From: Devosia psychrophila
GTDB lineage: Bacteria > Pseudomonadota > Alphaproteobacteria > Rhizobiales > Devosiaceae
Direction: 5' to 3'
DNA length: 64,000 nucleotides
NCBI RefSeq assembly: GCF_000971275.1
Contig: NZ_LAPV01000235.1
Coordinates: 1 to 64,000 of the forward strand
Part shown: piece after piece, positions 51,378 through 59,476 of the stretch
How the letters are laid out: the number at the start of each line of letters is the position of its first letter
How positions within the stretch are numbered: the first letter of the stretch is position 1
The notes under the pieces: model-generated
What the model was told of the DNA's origin: nothing
Databases searched by the model: none
Seen by the model: only the letters and a program-made list of their open reading frames with translations
Translations under genes and position numbers: made by a program

Positions 51378-53276
51378 CTAATCCCGTGCCAGCACGATCA
51401 GCCGGTCGCCTGCTTGATAATCGACTGCAGCCGATTTCACCGGATTGACCACGATGCCGTTGGCTTTGGCTTTGGGACGCGGGCGGTGATAGCCGATGGC
51501 GACTTCGCCGCGTTCGCGGGCGGCCTGGGTGACGGTGTAGAAATTGACCGCCTGCCCCAGCGCTACGTAATCCCCGGCGGGGCGCATGTAGATTTCGGAG
51601 CCTTCCTCGTCGAGCAGGTCGTCGAAGATGGCGCCAAGCCTGTCGTTTTCCGAGGCTTGCGCCAGCATCAGGCTGACCAGTTTGTTGGACACCACGAAAT
51701 CATCGGCGCGAGTCACTTCGGCAAGTTCGCGATTGCGCACGTCGACCATTTCGGAAACCACGTTGATATGCACGCCAGCGGTATCGGCGATCTTGCGCAG
51801 GTGCAGCAGGGTCACCAGCGTGCTGGTGTCGGTCGGCTGCGGCGCCAGCAGATCGGAATAACCCAGCACCAAAACGTGGTCGTAGGTCGCGATGTCGAGG
51901 CCATCGAGCGCGGCACGGCTGGTGGTATCGATGCGGCCGTATTCAACCGCGAGGTTACCGCTTGCCACCGAAATTGCTGCCACCGCCTCGTCGAGGTCAG
52001 GCGTATCGGCGGCGATGGTCAGCACTGAGCCTTCCACGACATAGCGGCTGAGTTCGTGCACGATGATCGGGGCACGGCGGTTCCAACCCAGCAGCAGCAC
52101 GCGTTCGGGCTGTTCGGCATGGGGAACGGCATGGCGGATGGCGACGGGGTCTACGCTGATGGCCGCGGTGGCAATGGCGATGGCCGCGTCGTCTTCGGCG
52201 ATGATGATGGCGCGGGCGCCAGCCGGGATCAGGCTATCCATCGGCGGATTGAGCTGCACCAGGCCGTCAGGGCTCACCAGCCCGATTAGCGTCGAGGCTT
52301 CATAGGCCATCAGTGCGTCGCCGAAGCTGTTGCCGGTCAGCCCCGGTTGCTCAATCGTATAAATCTCGCAGCCATCGAAATCGAGCAGTTCGGAATAGAC
52401 CGCAGACAAGCCCGACTGGCGGCTGGAATGGGCTACGATGCGGGCGATGAGATCATCGGCCAGCACCAGTTGCGCCTCGCTGCCGCCGACGACGCGGGCG
52501 ACTTCGGCATTGGCATTGTCGCGGATTTCGGCGGCGATGCGATAGCGCTTGGCCGCCCGGCGCGGGTCGTTGACCAGGGCAAGCAGCGTCTTGATCACCT
52601 GGCTGTCGGCGTCGAAGGCGTCCTCGCCCTCGGGCGATAGCACGATGATGGACCGGGCCTGCTGCGGCGAGACGATCGCCAGGTCGTGGATATCGGTGGG
52701 CGCGCCGTGGCGGCAGATGACGCGGGTGCGGCCGAGGTTCGGCACCTTGGCGGCGATCTCGTCTTCCATTTCGACCTTGTCACGCTCGGCCATGATGACG
52801 ATGCGCGGTTTCTTGCGGCTGCGATTGGCCACCGCGAGTTCGGAGATGACGTCAAAGATCGACGGGCTCCAGTTGAGGATCACGGTATGGTCCTGCTCCA
52901 GTACGGTGCTGCGGCCCTTGCGCAGCTGGTCGAGTTTGCCCTCGATGCCTGAGGACAGCACGCCGATCAGGGTCGAGAAAATGAAAATACCGGCAATGGT
53001 GACCAGTAGGCCTATGGCGCGGAAACCCCAGCCGGTGTCGCCCCCCACGGTGCCGGCATCCATCGAGCGCATCAGGCTTTCCCACATGGCTTCGGGAAAA
53101 TCGACGGCCGGCTGCCCTTCGGGTGCCAGCTGGAACCCAGTCAACAAGACCGCTGCGATAACGATGACCACCAGTGACAGCAGGGCCAGCCAGCCAATCA
53201 GCGCAATCGGTCCGGCCGACATCGAGGTATCAAAGCCATAGCGCAGCCGAGCTGCCACTGAATTGCGCCTGTCCAT
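51378..53276 (-). CDS. CASTOR/POLLUX-type ion channel with RCK-like domains
   Basis: A 632-residue membrane protein. Two hydrophobic segments (about 20-48 and 83-110) enclose a pore-like region MRSMDAGTVGGDTGW, the DxGTxGG pattern of CASTOR/POLLUX channels rather than the TVGYG of potassium channels. A large cytoplasmic part follows with two Rossmann/RCK-like modules (HTVILNWSPSIFDVISELA and RVLLLGWNRRAPIIVHELS). Plant homologues are nuclear cation channels for calcium signalling in symbiosis; bacterial members are uncharacterised. Length and order match the family. Confidence 0.88.
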   Translation of the reverse strand: MDRRNSVAARLRYGFDTSMSAGPIALIGWLALLSLVVIVIAAVLLTGFQLAPEGQPAVDFPEAMWESLMRSMDAGTVGGDTGWGFRAIGLLVTIAGIFIFSTLIGVLSSGIEGKLDQLRKGRSTVLEQDHTVILNWSPSIFDVISELAVANRSRKKPRIVIMAERDKVEMEDEIAAKVPNLGRTRVICRHGAPTDIHDLAIVSPQQARSIIVLSPEGEDAFDADSQVIKTLLALVNDPRRAAKRYRIAAEIRDNANAEVARVVGGSEAQLVLADDLIARIVAHSSRQSGLSAVYSELLDFDGCEIYTIEQPGLTGNSFGDALMAYEASTLIGLVSPDGLVQLNPPMDSLIPAGARAIIIAEDDAAIAIATAAISVDPVAIRHAVPHAEQPERVLLLGWNRRAPIIVHELSRYVVEGSVLTIAADTPDLDEAVAAISVASGNLAVEYGRIDTTSRAALDGLDIATYDHVLVLGYSDLLAPQPTDTSTLVTLLHLRKIADTAGVHINVVSEMVDVRNRELAEVTRADDFVVSNKLVSLMLAQASENDRLGAIFDDLLDEEGSEIYMRPAGDYVALGQAVNFYTVTQAARERGEVAIGYHRPRPKAKANGIVVNPVKSAAVDYQAGDRLIVLARD

Positions 53277-53445
53277 TTAAAATCCCCCGTGCGCCCATGC
53301 GGCACCGCCCGGAAACTCTTAGCCTAGCCCCCGGCCATGACAATTGCCAATCGCCGCCTTGCACAGGCTCCGTCATGCAATTGCCATCAGTCTGCCTTTT
53401 TTGGCGCCTATCGCGCCATGCGGTGAAATGCGCTAGAGTAGTGAC

Positions 53446-54015
53446 ATGGCTCAGACAAATACGTTTTTCGGCAATGCCCGGCTCCTTGGCGCACTGACAG
53501 TTGTGGCGCTTGCGGTCTCGGGGTGCTCGATGAGCGGGTTTAAGCCGGCGCCGGGTGGCGGCGCAACAGCGGCACTCGCCACCTTCGCAGCCCCATCGAC
53601 ACCCGCCGGTCATGTGCCGGCCGCGGCGGCCGTTCCTGCCGCACCCAGCGCATTGGGCTATGCCGATAGCTCGCTCGATCCGCTGATCGCCCATTATGCC
53701 CAGCAATATGATGTGCCCGAAGCCCTGGTACGCCGCATCATCGTACGCGAGAGCGGCTATAATCCGGCGGCACGCAACGGGCCTTATTATGGCTTGATGC
53801 AGATCAGCCACGCCACCGCCACCGGCATGGGCTATCGCGGTTCGCCGTCTGGCCTGCTCGATGCCGAGACCAACCTTCGCTATGCCGTGCGCTATCTTGC
53901 CGGCGCCTATGTGACCGCCCGCCGCAATCCCGACCAGGCGGTTCGCTTCTATGCCCGAGGCTTCTACTACGACGCCAAGCGGGCCGGCCTGCTGAAAGAA
54001 GCGGGTCTGCGTTGA
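53446..54015 (+). CDS. Lytic transglycosylase lipoprotein
   Basis: A 189-residue lipoprotein. The signal ends with the lipobox LAVSGC (Cys at about 27), followed by an Ala/Pro-rich linker and an SLT domain from about residue 75: catalytic glutamate in IIVRESGYNPAAR, then GLMQISHATATGMGY and LRYAVRYLAGAY. It cleaves peptidoglycan glycan strands in the periplasm, probably anchored to the outer membrane. No secretion-system genes are near. Confidence 0.92.
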   Translation: MAQTNTFFGNARLLGALTVVALAVSGCSMSGFKPAPGGGATAALATFAAPSTPAGHVPAAAAVPAAPSALGYADSSLDPLIAHYAQQYDVPEALVRRIIVRESGYNPAARNGPYYGLMQISHATATGMGYRGSPSGLLDAETNLRYAVRYLAGAYVTARRNPDQAVRFYARGFYYDAKRAGLLKEAGLR

Positions 54016-54051
54016 GCCGCCCGGGCCAGGCCTAGCAGCAACAGTATCCGA

Positions 54052-55374
54052 TCAGACGGCCTGCTTGCTGGCCTTGCCGGATTTGCTGACCAATAGCTGA
54101 TTGAGCCGCATCTTGTCGGCGTCTACCACTTCGAACACGAAGCCTGCCGCTTCGACCTTGTCGCCCCTGCGGGCCGCGCGACGCATGCGGTGCACGATGA
54201 AACCGCCGATGGTTTCATAGGCTGCCTCGGCTTCCAGATGGCGAATGCCCAGCGCCCGCATCACATCGACAAACGGCGCCATGCCATCGATCAGCCAGCT
54301 GTTATCGTCGCGTTTGAGAATGGCCTGCTCCTCGAAGGGATTGGCCAAGCCCTGCATCAGTGCGCCCATCAAGTCCTTGAAGGTCACGACGCCGACGACC
54401 AGCGCATACTCGCTGACCACCACCGCAAAACCGGTGCTCTGCGCCTGGAATTCCGCCAGCACTTCCCAGACGTTGAGCGTGTCCGGCACCGACAGCACAT
54501 CCCGTTTCGCCTTGGCGAAATCGACCTCGGCCGGCCGGTCGATGGCGGTGGCCAGCACGTCCTCGGCGCGCACGCAGCCGATCACTGAATCGATGCCGCC
54601 GTCGCAGATCGGATAGTGCGAGAACGGGCGGCGACGAACCTTGTCTTCCTGCACGTCATGCGGGTCGGAAATATCGAGATAGACGATGTCGTCGCGGATC
54701 GTCATCACCGAGGTGACACTGCGCAGTTCCAGCGCCAACACGTTCTCGATAAGTCGATGCTCGTTCTTCATCAGCACGCCGGAAGCGGCGCCACCGGCCA
54801 GGATCATGCGAAAATCTTCGGCCGTCACCGCGTCGCCCGGCACCTTGGGTTCAAGCTGCAATAGCCCGATCAGCCCGTCGGACATTCGGCTGAACAGCCA
54901 GACCAGGGGCTTGAGCAGTTTCACCGCCAATTCGGGAAACCACACGACGCCCAAGGCGACGTCCTCGGGCACCAGCATGGCGATGCGCTTTGGCGTCAGG
55001 TCGGCAAACAGCACGAAGGCGCTGGTCACCAGCACGAAGGCCAGCACCGAGCCGGCAATGCGTGCCGCGCCCGGCTCGACGCCGAGGGCCAACAGCCCGC
55101 CGCCAAATACCGGACCCAGCGTATCTTCGCCCAGCGTACCGGCGAGGATCGAAACGGCATTGGTGGCAATCTGCAGCGCGGTGATGACCTCGCCAGACTT
55201 GGCCCGCAGCGCCATGAAGCGCAGCGCCTTCTTGTTGCCGGCCTCGGCTAGCGAGCGGATGCGCAATTCCCGCGCCGCCGCAAAGGCGATTTCCGACAGG
55301 GCGATGATTATGCTGATCCCGATCAGCAGAAGAAGCAGCGTTACGCCGACAAGGAGATCCATCAGAACGGGCAA
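54052..55374 (-). CDS. CNNM/hemolysin-C-type membrane protein (DUF21, CBS pair, CorC)
   Basis: A 440-residue membrane protein. The N-terminal DUF21 domain has four hydrophobic segments (LLLLLIGISIIIALSEIAF to about 150), a CBS pair follows (about 205-330: MTIRDDIVYLDISD and FAVVVSEYALVVGVVTFKDL), and the C-terminal CorC/HlyC domain ends the protein (MRALGIRHLE, YETIGGFIVHRM). Relatives such as MgpA and YfjD are involved in magnesium/cobalt efflux. A start at MDLLVG (55362) is equally possible. Confidence 0.92.
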   Translation of the reverse strand: MPVLMDLLVGVTLLLLLIGISIIIALSEIAFAAARELRIRSLAEAGNKKALRFMALRAKSGEVITALQIATNAVSILAGTLGEDTLGPVFGGGLLALGVEPGAARIAGSVLAFVLVTSAFVLFADLTPKRIAMLVPEDVALGVVWFPELAVKLLKPLVWLFSRMSDGLIGLLQLEPKVPGDAVTAEDFRMILAGGAASGVLMKNEHRLIENVLALELRSVTSVMTIRDDIVYLDISDPHDVQEDKVRRRPFSHYPICDGGIDSVIGCVRAEDVLATAIDRPAEVDFAKAKRDVLSVPDTLNVWEVLAEFQAQSTGFAVVVSEYALVVGVVTFKDLMGALMQGLANPFEEQAILKRDDNSWLIDGMAPFVDVMRALGIRHLEAEAAYETIGGFIVHRMRRAARRGDKVEAAGFVFEVVDADKMRLNQLLVSKSGKASKQAV

Positions 55375-55444
55375 TCAGTTGACGCGGGAGCGGCCTGTCT
55401 AGCACAGACGGCGTCGGACTAGAACCGCCCGAGATTTTGGCAGA

Positions 55445-57796
55445 TCAGCTCGGCACTTCTACTCGTGCCACCAGCAGCCGTGATACCTGCGTCGCCAGTT
55501 CGGACTGCTGGTAGGGCTTGGCAAGGCGTGGCAGGTCGGTAGTCGTGCCGGAGGGCAGGTCGGCATACCCGGTGGCCAGCAATATGGGCAGGCCGGGACG
55601 CATCGCGCGCGCCCGGTCCGCCAGTTCCACGCCGGTCATGCCGGGCATGGCATAGTCGGTGATCAGGGCGTCGATTTGGCGGCCGCTGGCCAATATTTCC
55701 AGCGCCTGCTTGCCCGAATAGGCTTCGATCGCGGTATGGCCAAGATCTTCGATCATGTCGACGGTGTTCATGTTGATGAGCGCGTCGTCATCGACCACGA
55801 GGATTGTGGAGGCCACCGGGGTGGCGATCGTTTCAGCAGCCATTTCTACGACCTCCTTGACCGGTGCAGACGATACCGGCAACCATAATTCTGCCGTCGT
55901 ACCCCGTCCTGCTTCGCTGTGGAGCCGCAAGGCACCACCCAATTGCACAGCCAGGCCGTGCACCATGGACAGGCCGAGGCCCGTGCCTTTGCCAAGCTCC
56001 TTAGTGGAGAAAAATGGCTCAATTGCGCTCTTGAGCGTAGCGGCATCCATGCCGGTTCCAGTGTCGCTGACCGAGAGCCGAAGATAGCGTCCCGGCAACT
56101 CGGCATCCTCGTCGCACTGGTCCAGCGAAATTGTCAATTGGCCGCCTTCAGGCATGGCGTCGCGTGCATTCACGGCAAGGTTCAGGATGGCCAGTTCGAG
56201 CTGGTTGGTATCGACCTTGGCCGGCGGCAGATCGGGCGTCACCGCGTATTCCACGGTGATCAGCGGCCCAATCGAGCGCTCCATCAGGCTCCGCACGCCA
56301 TCGAGCAGATTGTTAAGATCGGTCGGCTCCGGCTTGAGGTCCTGCTTGCGGGCGAAGGCCAGCAGCCGCGAGGTCAGTGAAGCGCCGCGCTGGGCGCCCT
56401 TGAGCGCGCCATCGATGAAGCGCTGGATTTGCGGATCATCCGGCAGGCGCTTGCGAAGCAGTTCCAGATTCCCTTGGATGGCCGCCAGCAGGTTGTTGAA
56501 GTCATGCGCCACGCCGCCGGTCAACTGGCCGATGGTTTCCATTTTCTGAGCCTGGCGCAACTGTTCTTCGGCACGGCGGCGCTCGGTCATTTCACGGAAG
56601 AAGGCAGCCCCACCCACGATATGGCCATCGCCGCCCCGCAGCGGCGCGTGCTGACTTTCCAGCACGACATTAGCGCCCGTGGTGGTGGTCAGCTCAATTT
56701 CTTCGATCGGCCCGGACACACCGGCCAGGGCATCACGCAAGCGGTGTTCGATCGTCTCCCGCTGCCCGTCGCCGATCACCTGTGCCAGGGAGCGACCGAG
56801 GACAGCGGGCGCCGGCAGGCCGAACATGCGTTCCATCACCGGATTCCAGATGGTCACCCGCAAATCGGTGTCATAGGCGACAATTCCCGCCGGCACGCTG
56901 GTGAGCAATAGACCCGATAGCGCCCGTTCGCCTCGCAAAGCCTGCTGCGTGCGCTCGCGCTCGGCGGCCACGGCCGCCATCAGCCTTTCACGCTCGGCTT
57001 CAGCGGCCCTACGGTCCGTAATGTCTGACATCACCCCGACCAGAGTCCGCGGACGCCCGTCGCGGTCGTTGAGGATGCGCGCCCGCGCATCGATCCAGTG
57101 TTCGGTGGCATCGGGCCAACGGACCTGGAATTCCAGAACCAGATCGGCGCCGGCCATGCCGTCGTCGAAGGCGCGCTGCACCCGGCGCTGGTCGGTCAAT
57201 GCCACCGCCTCGATCAAGTCGGCGAACACAAAGGATGCTTTTGGCTCGCTGCCGAAACAGGCCTTGAACTGGTCGGACCCTGTCAGGCCCATCTCGACGA
57301 CATCAAGCTCCCATGAGCCCATGCGCCCGGCAAGCAGGGCCGTCTGCAAGCGCTGCTCGGCCTCGCGCGACTCTTCGATATAGCGCCGAGACTGATATTG
57401 CCTGCGGCGGCCGCGTAATGCGGTTTCCACCGCATTGATCAAGGCGGTCGGATGGAATGGTCGTTCAAGTACGGTCACATTGCCCAGCGTGGCCTGCAAC
57501 TGTGCCAGGATCGGCATAGCCTCGGGCTTGCCGGCCCGCTGGCTCAGAATGACGATCGGAAAATCGGACCATGTCGGCTGCTGTTCTATCCAGTGCCGGA
57601 TCGGCGTGACATCGGTATACTGCAAAGCCTCGCCCGCTATCATGGCACAGCCAGCCCCCTCCTCCATCCCGGCCACAAGTTCACCTATTGACGCGCAGGT
57701 CGTGGCTGCCTTGTTGGCTTCTCCCAACAATTTGGCAGCAACCATGCCGTCGCGACCGCTTGGGGCGAGGATCAGTGCACGTTCCGAACTGATCAC
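55445..57796 (-). CDS. Hybrid sensor histidine kinase, KaiC-linked
   Basis: A 783-residue soluble hybrid kinase. Order: an N-terminal receiver-like domain without clear acidic pocket (1-125), PAS (about 150-265), PAS (290-410), HisKA with H431 in GGVAHDFNNLL, ATPase domain with SDTGTGMD and KGTGLGLSMVHG (540-650), and a C-terminal receiver with D714 in LITDYAMPGM. No membrane helix. The start overlaps the KaiC stop by 4 bp, so both are translated together. It is presumably the output or partner kinase of the KaiC protein. Confidence 0.93.
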   Translation of the reverse strand: MISSERALILAPSGRDGMVAAKLLGEANKAATTCASIGELVAGMEEGAGCAMIAGEALQYTDVTPIRHWIEQQPTWSDFPIVILSQRAGKPEAMPILAQLQATLGNVTVLERPFHPTALINAVETALRGRRRQYQSRRYIEESREAEQRLQTALLAGRMGSWELDVVEMGLTGSDQFKACFGSEPKASFVFADLIEAVALTDQRRVQRAFDDGMAGADLVLEFQVRWPDATEHWIDARARILNDRDGRPRTLVGVMSDITDRRAAEAERERLMAAVAAERERTQQALRGERALSGLLLTSVPAGIVAYDTDLRVTIWNPVMERMFGLPAPAVLGRSLAQVIGDGQRETIEHRLRDALAGVSGPIEEIELTTTTGANVVLESQHAPLRGGDGHIVGGAAFFREMTERRRAEEQLRQAQKMETIGQLTGGVAHDFNNLLAAIQGNLELLRKRLPDDPQIQRFIDGALKGAQRGASLTSRLLAFARKQDLKPEPTDLNNLLDGVRSLMERSIGPLITVEYAVTPDLPPAKVDTNQLELAILNLAVNARDAMPEGGQLTISLDQCDEDAELPGRYLRLSVSDTGTGMDAATLKSAIEPFFSTKELGKGTGLGLSMVHGLAVQLGGALRLHSEAGRGTTAELWLPVSSAPVKEVVEMAAETIATPVASTILVVDDDALINMNTVDMIEDLGHTAIEAYSGKQALEILASGRQIDALITDYAMPGMTGVELADRARAMRPGLPILLATGYADLPSGTTTDLPRLAKPYQQSELATQVSRLLVARVEVPS

Positions 57797-59325
57797 TCTA
57801 CACGCTCGACGCTCGATGGACCGAAGCGCCCATCGGGACCGGTCCCCAACAGTGGATTACTGGATCCGGTATAGGTCGGAATCCCCCGCAGCACGCCCTG
57901 AAAATCCTCGAGCGGCTCACCAATGGAAAAACCTGTGCTGCCGATCCGATACTCGCGAATGGTATCTTCGTGGGGGCCGGTTCGCTTCTTGATGATCGAG
58001 ATAGCCCGTCGTACGCGGCCTGCCGCCTCGAAATAGCGCAACAGAATTACGCTGTCTGCGAGATAGGTCATATCGACCGGCGACTTCGTCTCGCCAACCA
58101 GGCCGTGCTGAGCAACCGTTACAAACGTGCTGGCGCCCTGCCGGTTGAGATATTGCAGCAGTTCATGCATGTGCAGCAGCAACGAGTTTTCCTCCGGCAT
58201 CGCTGCCTGATAGCCGTTGAGGCTGTCGATCACTACGGTCTTGACCTGCTGGGTGTCGACGCACTTGCGCACAAGATGGGCAAATTCTCCGGGTGACAGC
58301 TCTGCGGCATCGACCTGTTCGATGAACAGGTTGCCGCTGGCCGTAAGCTCTTCCAGATCGATACCCATGGACTTGGCGCGCTTGAACAGCAGCCCCAGTT
58401 CCTCGTCGAAGATGAACAGTGCGGCCTTTTCGCCGCGCTCGACAGCGGCCCTTGCGAAGTGCAACGTCAGAAGCGATTTGCCGGCGCCTGCCGGCCCCAG
58501 CACCAGCGCACTGGACCCAGCATCAAGCCCCCCACCCAGCAAATCGTCGAGCTCGCCGATGTTGCTGGTGAGCGGCGAGCGATCGAAGCTGGTCCGATGT
58601 TCGGCGGCAATCAGGCGCGGAAACACCTCGACGCCGCCATGTTTGATGGCAAAGTCGTGATAGCCACCGCGATAGGCCTGGCCGCGATACTTGGTGACGC
58701 GTAGTCGGCGGCGTTCAGCGCCGTAGGTTGGCGCCAGTTCATCGAGCCGGATCACCCCATGAGCCAGGGAATGCACCGTTTTGTCATTGGCGTCGCTGGT
58801 CAGATCATCCAGCATCAGCACGGTCGCGCCATTGCGGGAAAAATAATGCTTGAGCAGCAGGATTTGTCGGCGATATCTGAGCGAACTCTGCGCCAGCAGC
58901 CGGATTTCGGAGAGGCTGTCGAGCACGATGCGGTCCGGCTTTGCCCGCTCCACAGCCGCGAAAATGGTCTTGGTCGCTTCGCCCAACTCGAGATCGGAGG
59001 AATAGAGCAGCGTCTGCTCCTGGTCGCTGTCGAGCAGGCTTTCGGGTGGCGCCTGTTCGAAAATGTCGAACGTCTCGCCGATTTCCCAGCCATGCGACTT
59101 GGCGGTCAGGCGAAGTTCGTCGTCGGTTTCCGAGAGAGTGACATACAGTCCCTTCTCGCCGCGCTTGTGGCCTTCGACCAGAAATTGCAGCGCGATGGTG
59201 GTTTTTCCGGTGCCCGGGCTGCCCTCGAGCAAATAGAGATGGCCGCGGGTCAGGCCGCCTACAAGGACATCGTCGAGGCCCGCAACGCCAAGCGCTGCCT
59301 TGTCGCTTCTTGCAGATTGGGGCAT
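57793..59325 (-). CDS. kaiC: KaiC-like double RecA ATPase
   Basis: A 510-residue protein with two RecA-like domains. CI: GSPGTGKTTIALQFL with FVDS-like VLDSLSEI; CII: GPAGAGKSLLTLHFA and VVIDSLNGY. The C-terminal region (ADSVILLRYFE, then KKRTGPHEDTIREYRIG) aligns with cyanobacterial KaiC, but the autophosphorylation pair Ser431/Thr432 appears to be Thr-Tyr (DMTYLADS). No kaiA or kaiB is present. Such KaiC-kinase pairs occur in rhizobia and Methylobacterium and may work as timing or stress modules. Start MPQSARSDKA (59325). Confidence 0.9.
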   Translation of the reverse strand: MPQSARSDKAALGVAGLDDVLVGGLTRGHLYLLEGSPGTGKTTIALQFLVEGHKRGEKGLYVTLSETDDELRLTAKSHGWEIGETFDIFEQAPPESLLDSDQEQTLLYSSDLELGEATKTIFAAVERAKPDRIVLDSLSEIRLLAQSSLRYRRQILLLKHYFSRNGATVLMLDDLTSDANDKTVHSLAHGVIRLDELAPTYGAERRRLRVTKYRGQAYRGGYHDFAIKHGGVEVFPRLIAAEHRTSFDRSPLTSNIGELDDLLGGGLDAGSSALVLGPAGAGKSLLTLHFARAAVERGEKAALFIFDEELGLLFKRAKSMGIDLEELTASGNLFIEQVDAAELSPGEFAHLVRKCVDTQQVKTVVIDSLNGYQAAMPEENSLLLHMHELLQYLNRQGASTFVTVAQHGLVGETKSPVDMTYLADSVILLRYFEAAGRVRRAISIIKKRTGPHEDTIREYRIGSTGFSIGEPLEDFQGVLRGIPTYTGSSNPLLGTGPDGRFGPSSVERVE

Positions 59326-59476
59326 GACGCTAGTCCGTTGAGATGTGATGCTGGGCAGTTTTAGCCCCGGTAATCGAGAACGTTGGCGCTCGCAAACAGT
59401 TCCACCACGCACAGCCCTTTTGACGTTGGACAAACTGCCTTAAAGTCGCGCGACGCTCCTCTACGGAATCGGTTTC

